Shown one piece after another: positions 47,949 through 57,331 of a stretch of 64,000 nucleotides of DNA. The position numbers were made by a program, and so were the translations under genes. Source of the stretch: Vibrio orientalis CIP 102891 = ATCC 33934. Its GTDB lineage: Bacteria; Pseudomonadota; Gammaproteobacteria; Enterobacterales; Vibrionaceae. Location of the stretch: positions 124,001 through 188,000 of the forward strand of contig NZ_ACZV01000002.1 in the NCBI RefSeq assembly GCF_000176235.1. Reading direction: 5' to 3'. The first letter of the stretch is position 1. Each line of letters starts with the position of its first letter. The notes under the pieces were generated by a model. The model saw only the letters and a program-made list of their open reading frames with translations. It was not told where the DNA came from and made no database searches.

Positions 47949-48935
47949 TTATTTCCCTCCCTTACGAAGGCGAGGATCTAGAACAACGTAAAGCATGTCG
48001 GCAATAAGGTTAAATGACAGCATGAAGAGCGTCATGATGATCAACTGTCCTTGCAGTACTTGGTAATCACGAGCGTGGATAGCATTAAGAAGAACCGTAC
48101 CAAGACCTGGGTAGTTAAAGATGATTTCAATGATTAACTGACCACCGATTGCCATACCTAACGACATAGATAGAGCGGTGACACTTGGTAGTAATGCGTT
48201 ACGAGCTGCGTAGTTGAAGACAACGCGGTTTTCACTTAGGCCCTTACCTTTTGCCATGGTGATGTAGTCTTCAGCCAGTAGGTTGATCATGTTGTTACGC
48301 ATGTTCACTAGGAAGCCGCCGACTTGGATAATAGATGCACAGAAAAGAGGCAATACGGCGTGATAAGCGACGTCTTTATAGAACTCCCAGCTTGTCCAGT
48401 CTGGCGTGACACCTGCTGTGTAGGCATAGCCAGTAGGGAACCATTTAAGTCCGATAGCAAAGATGAATAGCGCCATCATTGCGATTACAACCTGAGGTAC
48501 TGCCTGAATGATTAGCATACCTGGAGTAACAAACGCATCGTATTTACTACCGCGTTTCCAAGCTGCGAAAATACCCAGGATTGAACCTAGCGAGAAAGAC
48601 AGGATAACCGCAGAGCCAGCTAAGAATAGAGACCAGCCAAAAGCGCCACCTAGTAGTTTATTTACTGAAAGCGGGTAGAACTGGATAGAAGTACCTAGCT
48701 CCCAGCTCAAAATGTTTTTCATGTAGGCAACATATTGTGTAAATAGACCACCATCGACAAAGCCTAGTAGCTCTTTCATAGCGGCAATACGTTCCGGCGT
48801 TACCTGTACCGAAGCGTTAGCAAACATCATGGTGACCGGATCGCCCGGCATCGCACGAGGAATAATAAAGTTTAATGTCGCAGCAACTAATAACGCGACA
48901 AAGTAAAACGACAAACGTCTTAAAAAATAACCCAT
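47949..48935 (-). CDS. Chitobiose/oligopeptide-type ABC transporter permease (DppB-like)
   Basis: Inner-membrane permease, 328 residues, six transmembrane segments. N-terminus MGYFLRRLSFYFVALLVAATLNFIIPRAMPGDPV is the Opp/DppB signature. The coupling motif KGLSENRVVFNYAARNALLP is present. First membrane gene after the binding protein; a 173-bp gap with a hairpin separates them, which probably allows more binding protein than permease. Confidence 0.92.
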   Translation of the reverse strand: MGYFLRRLSFYFVALLVAATLNFIIPRAMPGDPVTMMFANASVQVTPERIAAMKELLGFVDGGLFTQYVAYMKNILSWELGTSIQFYPLSVNKLLGGAFGWSLFLAGSAVILSFSLGSILGIFAAWKRGSKYDAFVTPGMLIIQAVPQVVIAMMALFIFAIGLKWFPTGYAYTAGVTPDWTSWEFYKDVAYHAVLPLFCASIIQVGGFLVNMRNNMINLLAEDYITMAKGKGLSENRVVFNYAARNALLPSVTALSMSLGMAIGGQLIIEIIFNYPGLGTVLLNAIHARDYQVLQGQLIIMTLFMLSFNLIADMLYVVLDPRLRKGGK

Positions 48936-49069
48936 AACTCACACCTTACTCACCCAGATTTTCCCTGTTTCTGGTTTCAGGTCGCTCCTAGCGAAAACTC
49001 AAATTTAGAGCGAATAATCCCCTGACGACTGGCGCCATATTGCAAATAACTCATAGAGTGGGGGATTGA

Positions 49070-49092
49070 GTGGCGCACAGGAAGTGCGCCAC
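49070..49092 (-). other. Hairpin between the binding-protein and permease genes
   Basis: Perfect 9-bp GC-rich stem GTGGCGCAC / GTGCGCCAC with a 5-base loop and no T run, 16 bp past the cbp stop. Such hairpins stabilise the upstream mRNA segment or reduce read-through. Confidence 0.7.
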
Positions 49093-49108
49093 AAGATAGA
49101 ACAACTAC

Positions 49109-50791
49109 TTATTTAACTGGTTTTAGGTCCAGTACGTGTAGTAGACGCTCTGGGATACCAGCCCAAATGTTTGGACGGCCTTTTGGATTTTCTTCGTTCC
49201 ACCAACCAGTAAAGCGAGTTGTGTTGTATTGGAACATGTAAGCACCAGATAGAACAGGAACCGTTACTTGGTCCGCAGCGATGATTTGCTGGATACCGTG
49301 AGCGATGTCTAGCTGCTCATTCTTATCAGCTGTTTTGTAGAAGCTGTTTAGAAGACCATCTAGCTTGTCGTTCTTGTAGTAGTGCATTGCAAAGCGAGGC
49401 ATACCATCACCAGATTGTAGTGCTGAGTTGTATGCACTGTTCCAGTATAGGTATGGATCTGCACCGTGGAAGTAGTTTGTGTAAGCTACGTCGTACGTTG
49501 CTTCAAGCATTGCTTGGTTGTACACAGAGAAATCTGGAGTACGTGCTTTTGCTTTGATGCCAACTTCAGCAAGTTGCTCTACTGCTAGCTGAACTGTGTT
49601 GTTGAAGTCAGTCCAACCATTTGGAGATTGGATTAGAAGCTCGAAAGACTTACCAGATGGCGTGTCAACGAAACCGTCTTTGTTTACATCTTTAAAGCCA
49701 GCTTTATCAAGTAGCTTTTTGGCACCTTCAACGTTGTACGTGTTGTAGCCTTTGTACTTGTCGTGAGTTTTTTCATCAGACCAAGCTTCAAATGCGTAGC
49801 CTAGACCAGATGCGAAGTCATTCACTGTACCGCCACCATAGAACGCGATGTCGATAATAGTTTGACGGTCAAGAGCCATCGAGAATGCGCGACGGAAATC
49901 TACGTTAGTTAGGGCTTCGTTCTTCGCAGCATCAGGGTGCTTGAAGTTTACCACAAATGCCTGAGTACCTGCTGGCGGGTACCAGTACTGGTGGTTAGGG
50001 CTTGCAGCCGCGTAAGTACGGTCGATGTCAGGAATGAATGAAGAAGTCCAGTCCATCTCACCGTTTACAACTTTACCTAGGAATTGGTCGTTGTTCGCAA
50101 TTTGTGGAACACGTAGACAGTCAACATCTAGGTTGTCAGCATCCCAGTAATTCGGGTTAGCACACTGGATGTATAGCTGTGCAGTGAACGTGTCGATTTC
50201 AGTAAATGGACCTGAACCTACTGGATTTTCGTTAGTGAACGTCGAAGGATCTTTAACGTCTTTCCAAATGTGCTGAGGTACTACTGGTACTTTAGCAATT
50301 TCGTAAGGAACGTTTGAGTTCGCTTCTGTTAGGTTAAATTTAACTTGGTAGTCGTTTAGTTTCTCAACAGAAGATACCCAAGAGTTGATACCGCTTTGGT
50401 CTAGCTCTGGTTTCTCTTTAACTAGGTTGAAAGAGTAAACCACATCGTTAGCATCAAAAGTTTCGCCATCTGACCATTTCACGCCCTTACGAATATCGAA
50501 AGTTACGCTCTTTAGGTCGTCAGCCATTTTAAAGTTTTCTGCTAAACGAAATACTGGTGTGTTACCGTGCATTTCGTTGAATACAACTAGCGGCTCATAA
50601 AGGAAGTCAGTAGTAGTATGTAGGTTTGTTGCGCCTAGGTACGGGTTAAAGTTACGAACAAAAGTTGTAAATTCTTTAGGGTGTACCGTTAGTTCACTGC
50701 GTTCAGCTGCTGCTGCAACAGATGTGAATCCTGCTGTTGCTGTTGCAATAATTGCTGTTGCTAGTGCTGTTTTTTTAATGTTGGCAAGCAT
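49109..50791 (-). CDS. cbp: Periplasmic chitin-oligosaccharide-binding protein (CBP)
   Basis: Solute-binding protein of the SBP_bac_5 (OppA/DppA) family, 560 residues. The signal peptide is cleaved around AAAAER (about residue 29). Family motif KMADDLKSVTFDIRKGVKWSDGETFDANDVVYSF is intact. In V. cholerae CBP binds chitobiose and also holds the sensor ChiS inactive in the periplasm until sugar binds. ATG 50791 has AAGGA upstream. First gene of the operon; chiS lies upstream on the same strand. Codon bias indicates high expression. Confidence 0.95.
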   Translation of the reverse strand: MLANIKKTALATAIIATATAGFTSVAAAAERSELTVHPKEFTTFVRNFNPYLGATNLHTTTDFLYEPLVVFNEMHGNTPVFRLAENFKMADDLKSVTFDIRKGVKWSDGETFDANDVVYSFNLVKEKPELDQSGINSWVSSVEKLNDYQVKFNLTEANSNVPYEIAKVPVVPQHIWKDVKDPSTFTNENPVGSGPFTEIDTFTAQLYIQCANPNYWDADNLDVDCLRVPQIANNDQFLGKVVNGEMDWTSSFIPDIDRTYAAASPNHQYWYPPAGTQAFVVNFKHPDAAKNEALTNVDFRRAFSMALDRQTIIDIAFYGGGTVNDFASGLGYAFEAWSDEKTHDKYKGYNTYNVEGAKKLLDKAGFKDVNKDGFVDTPSGKSFELLIQSPNGWTDFNNTVQLAVEQLAEVGIKAKARTPDFSVYNQAMLEATYDVAYTNYFHGADPYLYWNSAYNSALQSGDGMPRFAMHYYKNDKLDGLLNSFYKTADKNEQLDIAHGIQQIIAADQVTVPVLSGAYMFQYNTTRFTGWWNEENPKGRPNIWAGIPERLLHVLDLKPVK

Positions 50792-50859
50792 AGCTGTTCC
50801 TTACTATTTGCTTTCATTTCACTTATATGGATGGAATGTCATCAATTGATAAACACTCA

Positions 50860-50930
50860 CTAAGGCCTACCTCTCCGTGTGAACATCTTCCGGAGGAGGT
50901 CGAAGTTCGAGAGTGGCCTGTAGGCCTTAG
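50860..50930 (-). ncRNA. Long structured leader hairpin upstream of cbp
   Basis: Perfect 11-bp outer stem CTAAGGCCTAC / GTAGGCCTTAG (50920-50930 and 50860-50870). Inside it, CTCTC/GAGAG, GAAC/GTTC and CTTC/GAAG can pair in order, giving one long interrupted hairpin of 71 nt about 69 nt before the cbp start codon. No T run. If the operon is transcribed from upstream, it is an RNA element in the 5' UTR. Confidence 0.55.
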
Positions 50931-50977
50931 GCACAGTAAGAAAACACCTTAACGTTAATTTTCGCAATTGCTATTCC

Positions 50978-51025
50978 CGTTAAAACCGTTAAAACCCCAC
51001 TTAACATCGTTAATTCCGTTGAAAA
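50978..51025 (-). promoter_or_regulatory. Paired 9-bp direct repeats in the chitobiose promoter region
   Basis: Plus-strand CGTTAAAAC occurs twice head to tail (50978-50995), and CGTTAATTC-CGTTGAAAA again 30 bp away (51008-51025). A further CGTTAA lies at 50953-50958. Two tandem pairs at three helical turns look like binding sites of a dimeric regulator; ChiS, which binds two sites at this promoter in V. cholerae, is the prime candidate. I do not recall its motif well enough to confirm. Confidence 0.5.
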
Positions 51026-51230
51026 GTTTGCTTTCGCTGTTTTTTTGTTCGTAAATTGCACTTTGAACTGAGTCGCATAACATCCTACCTTGAAATTAAT
51101 TTGTTAGTGGTTACTTACTTGTAATTTGTTTGCCTGTAGGGTGTTTTAGGTCTGTTGATAATCTTGAGATCTTGGTCACTGGTGTCAGTTAGTGTTAATT
51201 TACGAGCTTAAATAAAAACTGCCGTCTTGT

Positions 51231-51246
51231 TGTGATTGCCTTCGCA
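51231..51246. promoter_or_regulatory. Possible CRP site upstream of the chitobiose operon
   Basis: TGTGA-TTGCCT-TCGCA matches TGTGA-N6-TCACA at 9 of 10 positions. It is about 440 bp from the cbp start. The rest of 50792-51444 (653 bp) shows no gene. Confidence 0.35.
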
Positions 51247-51397
51247 ATATGAACTCTTTTTATCCAGTGACAGTGCGTTTGGCCAATTTTAGATGCGCTT
51301 TGGCGGTTTTTATCAAGGTGGTTGTTGACGTTAATCGGTGTTGTTTTACGTAGCGTAATAACTCATCGTGGCGGTTATCGTGTCGATTTTTAACCAA

Positions 51398-51426
51398 TAA
51401 AAAAGCCTGCACATGGCAGGCTTTGT
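51398..51426 (-). terminator. Terminator of chiS
   Basis: Minus-strand stem AAAGCCTGC / GCAGGCTTT followed by TTTTATTGG, about 20 bp after the chiS stop. It isolates chiS from the cbp operon. Confidence 0.9.
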
Positions 51427-51444
51427 CTATCGTTTAAGCTTAGC

Positions 51445-54400
51445 TTAACTGGTCAGTAAATGCTGCAGTTTATCGCGTAGCGCTTCAATATGGCTGCGCT
51501 CAGGGCTTTGTTCGTTGCAGTGCTCTAAGATGTAATCGAGAGAGCTTAAGACCGTTCTCCAGCGTGGCGTCTTAGGCAGCGTTTCAGGACGTAGATATTT
51601 ATCGAGTGTACGAGTCTGTAAGGTGCTGCGGTCAAGGTAGACACGCCATAAACCGCTCTGCTCTGCGAAAGCGAACTTGGTTTGCCCTGTGACTGATTCC
51701 CAATAGTTTAGTGCACTTGTCATCGCGTCAACTAGGACCTCACGCATTATGTCTTGCTTAGACTTACTATCACTTGCGACGCGGTCCGCCAGGCGGGTAA
51801 ATTCGCCCCCTAGCTCTTTTAGTTCTTGAAGCTTGGCTTTATCTCCTTCAAAGGCAAAGCTAGAAAGCGCCTCAATTGCGGTCTCTAAATTATTAATACG
51901 AGATGCATTTATGCTACCGCCAACATTAAATATGTACATTGACTTCAAGCCAGCACCTTCTGGGAGCTTGAGAATGTCGGCTGATAGGTGCTGTCTGACA
52001 TCTTCCACGTAAATATCAATAATGCCACAGTAATGTTCTTGTACGACATTTAGGAATTTAGGGGCGATCAGTTCGTCAGCATTGGAGCGTTTCAGTTGTT
52101 CCGTTGAACGTTTAAATAGTCGCGAAGCGGCCTCATTAGCAAAGCGAATCTTATTGTCATCTCGAATACAGACAATCGCTTCAGGTGCGGTTTCAAGCTG
52201 TTCTAGTAGACGGCCTTGCGTCTCTAACAAGCTGGCTTCAACCATGGCACGATGTTTTAGCTCTAGTTGTAGCGCTTGGTTTTCTAGTCGACGCTGTTCT
52301 GCCTTACTTGCCGTTAAGTGTGCAACGATACGTGCCGCCAACTCTTGCTTATTAAATGGCTTCGACAAATAGTCATTGGCACCGACACTAAAGCCACGAA
52401 TTCGATCATCAGTTTGATTTAATGCTGTCAGCATGATGATAGGGAGCGCAGCATGATCGTAGCTTTCACGCAGGGATTCACACACTTGGTAGCCGCTCAT
52501 ACCTGGCATCATAATATCGAGCAGTAATAGCTCAGGCTTTTCTTTTTCAACCGCAGCGAGTGCTTCATGGCCATCTTTCGCAGTGCGGACTCGGTAGCCT
52601 TCAAGGCGTAAGAAGCTGTCTAATACTCTTAAGTTGACTGGCTCATCATCAACCACGAGTAACAGCGGACCATCAGGATTTTCCGGAAGGCTGACGGGCT
52701 CTGCTAACTCAATGTTGCCTGTTTCTGGCGCTTTAAAGTGCGGCGCTTCGTATTGGTTAGCAACTTCAATTTGTTCAAGTGATGCGATAGGTAGGGTAAA
52801 GCTAAAGGTTGTTCCTACCATCGGTTGGCTACTGACATACAATGAGCCGTTCATCAGCTCAATTAACTGGCGGCTAATCGATAAGCCTAAACCTGCACCT
52901 TGGCGGTAACGGCTAGAATCACTCCCCGCTTGAATTAACGGTTCAAAGATATGCTCAAGTTGATCGGCAGGAATACCTTGGCCAGTATCGACTACTTGTA
53001 CGCGAATATTGTCGTCAACCACATTCGCTGAAATGACGATCTTACCTTCACTGGTGTATTTGATCGCATTGCCAACGAGGTTATACAGCACTTGCTCTAA
53101 GCGTTGCGGATCCGCACTGACCCAAACTGGCTCATTCGGCACTTGGTTAATGATGCGAATTGGTTTAGTACCCAATAAGTGGGAAGAGAGCTCAAGCACT
53201 AGGCGGGTTGAGCCAGCCAGATCAACCGCACTGGTTTCTATGTCTAAGTTGCCATAGCGCATTTTGTGGTAATCGAGCAGGTCATCCACTAAGGTCGCAA
53301 GACGCTGACCGCTGCTGATGATGATATCGAGTTGATATTTGTGCTCTGAGGTGATTGGTCCATTTGCGCCAGAAGCCAAAGCTTCGGCAATACCCACCAT
53401 ACCATGCAGAGGTGTGCGTAGCTCATGAGAGGTGGTTGCCAAGAACTCATCTTTCAGCTTGTTGGCCAGTTGTAACTCATCATTTTGTTTTTGGATAAGC
53501 TTTAGGTTGCTTTCCAACTCTTCGTTTTGTTGCTTGATCAGCAAGATCTTTTCACGAATCGAGCGTTGCATACGTTCAAAGCTTACCGCAAGGCGACCGA
53601 TCTCATCTTTGCGCTGGGTATTGGTCATATCAGCATCGAGATCACCCGCCGAGACTTTTTCCGCAGCCCAAGTCAATTTAAGCAGTGGTGCGGTAATAAA
53701 GTTAGACAGGTAATGAGAGGCCATCACTACCAGTAAAATAGCGGTCAGCATAGCGAAGATAAACAGCGTCTCGAGTTGATTAACGCGGGCAAAAGCGACG
53801 CTTTCAGGCACTTCAACAACAATCGCCCAATCAATACCTTTTAGGGAAATCGGACTATACGCTGCGATGATCGCTTCGTCTTCGGTATTTGAATAGGTAC
53901 CGACATTTGTTAGCCCTGACAGGGCGAGATCAACCACTTGGCGGCTCTTATCAATATCTTCTTGCTGATAAGCCAATGTACGAGATTGATGATCACTACC
54001 AACCAATAGCGTTTTCATTGAGGCGATGTTATTGATGTCAGCAATGAGCTTGGTGATGCCATTGTTAGGTAGACGGAATAACGCATAGCTGTGCAAATAG
54101 CCTTGTTGGATGATCGGTGCACCAAACCAAGCGACTGATTTACCTTGCTCTTGAGAGAAGTCAGAAATGACAACTGGAGTAAAATCTTCGTTGGTTTTAC
54201 GTTTTTCTGTTACTAGGCTGTTTAGTTTAGCGAAGGTTTTACCTAAGTTTGCGTCTTTGTACTTTCCGGTCAGTAAGTTGGTACCGTAGTTGTCGTACTT
54301 ATAAATAGAGTAGGTAACGTTACCATCTCTATCGACCAAGAGAATATCGTCAAAGTCAGAACGTTTAAGCAACTCCTGATATGCCCAGTGATAGCGTTTA

Positions 54401-54831
54401 TGCAGCAGTCGGTAGCGCTCGGTGCCATTGTAGTTGCTCGATTGCGGCAATATTGACGTTTTTATTTGATCTCCTGAGCCTTCAATATAGCGCTTTTGAG
54501 CATATTGACGTGCTTGTTCGATATCGACGCCTAGGCTTTGAAAAGCGTTAACCAAACCGTAGAAGCGTCCACCACTCGCGTAAGCCAGTTCTGAGCGGAC
54601 GAATCCCATCACTTCTGATTCTTTGGCATACAAGTAGTCAATCACTTGCTGCTGTTTGCTATCTCGGACAGAGACTAGGTGCGATGTGCTCTGTTCCTGC
54701 AGATCTTTGGTATGAGATTGTAGGAAGAAAATGGCGATAACAGTAAGGGGAGTAATGCTCAAGACGAGAAATGCGAGCATTAAGGTATTCTGCAGACGCT
54801 TAAATTTTTGCTTTCGATACAGCTTAAACAT
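51445..54831 (-). CDS. chiS: Chitin-sensing hybrid histidine kinase ChiS
   Basis: Inner-membrane regulator of chitin use, 1128 residues. Order: N-terminal transmembrane helix (about 17-37), periplasmic Cache-like sensor region (40-350), second transmembrane helix, HAMP (about 375-425), coiled coil, HisKA with H469 (ATTSHELRTPLHG), HATPase (N/G1/G2 boxes), receiver domain with D772 (LLLLDIMMPGMSG), coiled coil, a PAS-like segment (APEAIVCIRDDNKIRFAN), and a C-terminal region that in V. cholerae ChiS binds DNA directly. H469 and D772 have the same numbers as in V. cholerae ChiS as I recall. The adjacent cbp encodes its periplasmic inhibitor. Confidence 0.96.
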   Translation of the reverse strand: MFKLYRKQKFKRLQNTLMLAFLVLSITPLTVIAIFFLQSHTKDLQEQSTSHLVSVRDSKQQQVIDYLYAKESEVMGFVRSELAYASGGRFYGLVNAFQSLGVDIEQARQYAQKRYIEGSGDQIKTSILPQSSNYNGTERYRLLHKRYHWAYQELLKRSDFDDILLVDRDGNVTYSIYKYDNYGTNLLTGKYKDANLGKTFAKLNSLVTEKRKTNEDFTPVVISDFSQEQGKSVAWFGAPIIQQGYLHSYALFRLPNNGITKLIADINNIASMKTLLVGSDHQSRTLAYQQEDIDKSRQVVDLALSGLTNVGTYSNTEDEAIIAAYSPISLKGIDWAIVVEVPESVAFARVNQLETLFIFAMLTAILLVVMASHYLSNFITAPLLKLTWAAEKVSAGDLDADMTNTQRKDEIGRLAVSFERMQRSIREKILLIKQQNEELESNLKLIQKQNDELQLANKLKDEFLATTSHELRTPLHGMVGIAEALASGANGPITSEHKYQLDIIISSGQRLATLVDDLLDYHKMRYGNLDIETSAVDLAGSTRLVLELSSHLLGTKPIRIINQVPNEPVWVSADPQRLEQVLYNLVGNAIKYTSEGKIVISANVVDDNIRVQVVDTGQGIPADQLEHIFEPLIQAGSDSSRYRQGAGLGLSISRQLIELMNGSLYVSSQPMVGTTFSFTLPIASLEQIEVANQYEAPHFKAPETGNIELAEPVSLPENPDGPLLLVVDDEPVNLRVLDSFLRLEGYRVRTAKDGHEALAAVEKEKPELLLLDIMMPGMSGYQVCESLRESYDHAALPIIMLTALNQTDDRIRGFSVGANDYLSKPFNKQELAARIVAHLTASKAEQRRLENQALQLELKHRAMVEASLLETQGRLLEQLETAPEAIVCIRDDNKIRFANEAASRLFKRSTEQLKRSNADELIAPKFLNVVQEHYCGIIDIYVEDVRQHLSADILKLPEGAGLKSMYIFNVGGSINASRINNLETAIEALSSFAFEGDKAKLQELKELGGEFTRLADRVASDSKSKQDIMREVLVDAMTSALNYWESVTGQTKFAFAEQSGLWRVYLDRSTLQTRTLDKYLRPETLPKTPRWRTVLSSLDYILEHCNEQSPERSHIEALRDKLQHLLTS

Positions 54832-54977
54832 GATCTAATTAGACTTTCCGTGAAAATTCAGCTTGCCGCGTCAAATTGCGCATCAACAAGCTAGTTGAAA
54901 ACGTTATTTTCCTAAGATGACAAAATTAACGAGTTTTTTTACTTTGACAAGTAAGTTGCAAGGAAAGCGTGGAGGTA

Positions 54978-55035
54978 AGCGCAATTTTAGCTAATTGCGC
55001 TGAAGGATCGCCCAATCAAAGGCTCAGATTGGGCG
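54978..55035. other. Two adjacent perfect hairpins between rsmC and chiS
   Basis: AGCGCAATT (54978-54986) / AATTGCGCT (54993-55001) and CGCCCAATC (55009-55017) / GATTGGGCG (55027-55035). They lie just after the rsmC stop, in the chiS upstream region. Neither has a T run in either direction; they may end rsmC mRNA or structure the chiS promoter region. Confidence 0.5.
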
Positions 55036-55041
55036 GCAGTA

Positions 55042-56064
55042 TTACTTTTTCGCCTGATAGATAGCGAATTTGTTGGTCTTATTTAGCGTCTCGCAATTAC
55101 CGAATGCGTTTTCAATAATTGGTGGGTATTTAAGAAAACTATTAGCGACAATAAACAGCTGCCCTGACTTAGTCTGGTAACTTGGCGCTTTGGCTAGTAA
55201 GGTCTCAGTGGCACTGTAGCTTGTATCTAGCCCGGCATGGAACGGAGGATTGCTGATAATAAAATGGTAGTCATTGCTGGTATCTGAATAGATATCTGAA
55301 GCGAACACTCTACCGCTTAAACCATTGGCTGCGAGCGTCGCTTTGCTTGATTCAACGGCTAATGCGCTAATATCACACATCTCCAGTTCAATCTCAGGGT
55401 TGAGTATCGCCATGACACTACCAATCACTCCGGCGCCACAGCCAAAGTCGAGCACTTTGCCTGATAGAGCTGGTAGGGTGTCTAGAAGGAGCTTACTGCC
55501 AATATCGAATTCACCATGACTAAAGACGCCCGGTAAGCTTTTGATTGTCAAAGAGGTTTCTTTGTAGCTTACTTGGTAACTCTTGAACCACTCATTGAGC
55601 TCAAAACGTTGTGGCGCTTGTGTACATTGGCCCCAGTAAAATGAACAGCGTCGTGCTGAGTCGTATTTGGTAATAGGGCCGTAAGACTTGAACATCTTTT
55701 CAATGCTCTTAATTCCTGAACGGTTTTCACCGACTACAGCGATTTCAGTATTTTCTCCAAGCTTGCTCATGAGCATGGCAAGTAAGTATTCAGCTTCAGC
55801 CTTAGCTTTTGGCCAATAGAGCAACACCATATCTGCTTGTGTATCTTGATCAAACTCTGCACCAAACACACTGTTGACGTTAGGTTGCGACTCAAGTTGT
55901 CTGTAATAACCATAGTTAGTGGTAAATACAGTGACTGAGTGGCAATGATTCGCTAGTTCAACAGGGAAAAGATCTTCGGCTTCTCCAGCAACTAGGACGT
56001 GTTTACCTTCAAAGTAAGCAAGTTGTCGCTGAGCAATTTGGCTAGGAGCGATGTAAGCAGACAT
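55042..56064 (-). CDS. rsmC: 16S rRNA (guanine(1207)-N(2))-methyltransferase
   Basis: SAM-dependent enzyme that methylates G1207 of 16S rRNA in 30S subunits. It has 340 residues (E. coli RsmC 343), made of two Rossmann domains. The C-terminal one is active: SAM motif [14 protein letters not shown] and catalytic NPPFHAGL. The N-terminal half is a degenerate duplicate. It is transcribed away from the AI-2E gene, behind a terminator. Confidence 0.94.
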   Translation of the reverse strand: MSAYIAPSQIAQRQLAYFEGKHVLVAGEAEDLFPVELANHCHSVTVFTTNYGYYRQLESQPNVNSVFGAEFDQDTQADMVLLYWPKAKAEAEYLLAMLMSKLGENTEIAVVGENRSGIKSIEKMFKSYGPITKYDSARRCSFYWGQCTQAPQRFELNEWFKSYQVSYKETSLTIKSLPGVFSHGEFDIGSKLLLDTLPALSGKVLDFGCGAGVIGSVMAILNPEIELEMCDISALAVESSKATLAANGLSGRVFASDIYSDTSNDYHFIISNPPFHAGLDTSYSATETLLAKAPSYQTKSGQLFIVANSFLKYPPIIENAFGNCETLNKTNKFAIYQAKK

Positions 56065-56076
56065 AATGAACTCGGT

Positions 56077-56117
56077 GTAAAAAAGTGAGGGAGGATTCTC
56101 GCATAATCCTCCCTCCT
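56077..56117 (-). terminator. Terminator after the AI-2E family gene
   Basis: Perfect 11-bp stem GAGGGAGGATT / AATCCTCCCTC (56087-56115) followed on the minus strand by ACTTTTTTAC. Confidence 0.9.
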
Positions 56118-56140
56118 CGTGTAGTGATAAATCGTACAGA

Positions 56141-57232
56141 CTAGCTACGATCTTGTTGATCTAGGAAGCCCTGAAACTCTTCTTCATAGATATTAAATAG
56201 CACCATAGTAATGGCGAAGATCAGTGGGCCGTAAATTAAGCCAATTAAGCCAAATAAGTGTAGACCACCTAGTAGTGAGAAGAAGATCATCAGAGTGCTC
56301 ATGCCGGCATTGCCGCTGCCCTGCATCAGTAGTGGGCGCAGTAAGTTATCGATAGAGCCAACAATCGCGACACTCCAAACGGTTAAAAAGATCGCCCAAG
56401 TGGTATCTCCGGTAACATACAAGTAGATAGCCGCTGGAATCCAAATCAGTGCGGTACCCACCACAGGAATAAAGGAAGCAAACCCCATCATGGTTCCCCA
56501 GAATAGCCCTGGGAATCCTGCAAGCCACATACCTAAACCACCGGCAACACCTTGTGCGATGGCGGTAAGGAATGAGCCCATAACCGCAGACTTTGAAACT
56601 TGCTCAATTTCATCCAATAGCTTGTCTTCTTGGCTGCGAGAAAGCGGCAAGATATGACGCATGGCACTGATGATCTTGTCGTGGTCACGCAGCAAGAAGA
56701 ACAGTACGAACAACATCAGGAAGAAATCCATCAAAAAGCTTGTTGCATCACCTAAGATTTTTGCACTGATCCCGACAAGGTTACTACCAAATGATGTGGC
56801 GAACTGCGCGACTTTTTGCGCGACTTCTTGTGGCTCTATGGTATCGAAAGGTAAGTAGGTATTAATTAGAGATAGTCCCTTGACCACCCACGGGTGTTCG
56901 AAAATCGCTTGGATACCGCCGTTAGTGACCCATTGGTAGACATTCTGAGAAAAGTTGGAGCCTTGTTGGACTATTGCGGCGAACACAAATAGCAGTGGCA
57001 CTACGACAATAAAGGTCAGCACAATGCACGACAGCAATGAGGTGATGTTATGGTGATTGGGTAAGCGCTTTTCTAGCCACTCATGAATAGGGAACATCAA
57101 CAAAGAGATGATGAATGCCATCACAATTGAGTTGATGTAAGGCTCGACAAGCAGGAAGCAAGCGAAGCCTGCAGCGAGTAGGGCAACAATCAATACCCAA
57201 TGGCTGGAAGTTATTTTGACCTTATCTGACAC
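56141..57232 (-). CDS. AI-2E family transporter (YdiK/PerM-like membrane protein)
   Basis: Inner-membrane protein of 363 residues with about eight transmembrane segments. It belongs to the AI-2E/UPF0118 family: N-terminal helix pair, a central polar segment (about 80-155), and the conserved C-terminal helices with [31 protein letters not shown] and [10 protein letters not shown]. The family name comes from TqsA and autoinducer-2 export, but most members have unproven substrates. Monocistronic, with its own terminator. Confidence 0.9.
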   Translation of the reverse strand: MSDKVKITSSHWVLIVALLAAGFACFLLVEPYINSIVMAFIISLLMFPIHEWLEKRLPNHHNITSLLSCIVLTFIVVVPLLFVFAAIVQQGSNFSQNVYQWVTNGGIQAIFEHPWVVKGLSLINTYLPFDTIEPQEVAQKVAQFATSFGSNLVGISAKILGDATSFLMDFFLMLFVLFFLLRDHDKIISAMRHILPLSRSQEDKLLDEIEQVSKSAVMGSFLTAIAQGVAGGLGMWLAGFPGLFWGTMMGFASFIPVVGTALIWIPAAIYLYVTGDTTWAIFLTVWSVAIVGSIDNLLRPLLMQGSGNAGMSTLMIFFSLLGGLHLFGLIGLIYGPLIFAITMVLFNIYEEEFQGFLDQQDRS

Positions 57233-57331
57233 AATAGTTGTCCAATGATGCGATTTTATACCAGTATAATGGCTGCAAAATTTCCAGTCTTCAATTCAAA
57301 ATCAAAAAGTTATCCGTGAGGCATTTTATTT

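Noticed and set aside
50849..50861. Possible SlmA-binding site GTGAGTGTTTAT near the cbp start
   Set aside because: SlmA activates the V. cholerae chb promoter, but only one half of the palindrome fits and the position is in the leader close to the start codon.
50978..51025. CRISPR-like array
   Set aside because: The repeats are only 9 bp and have no unique spacers; they look like protein-binding sites.
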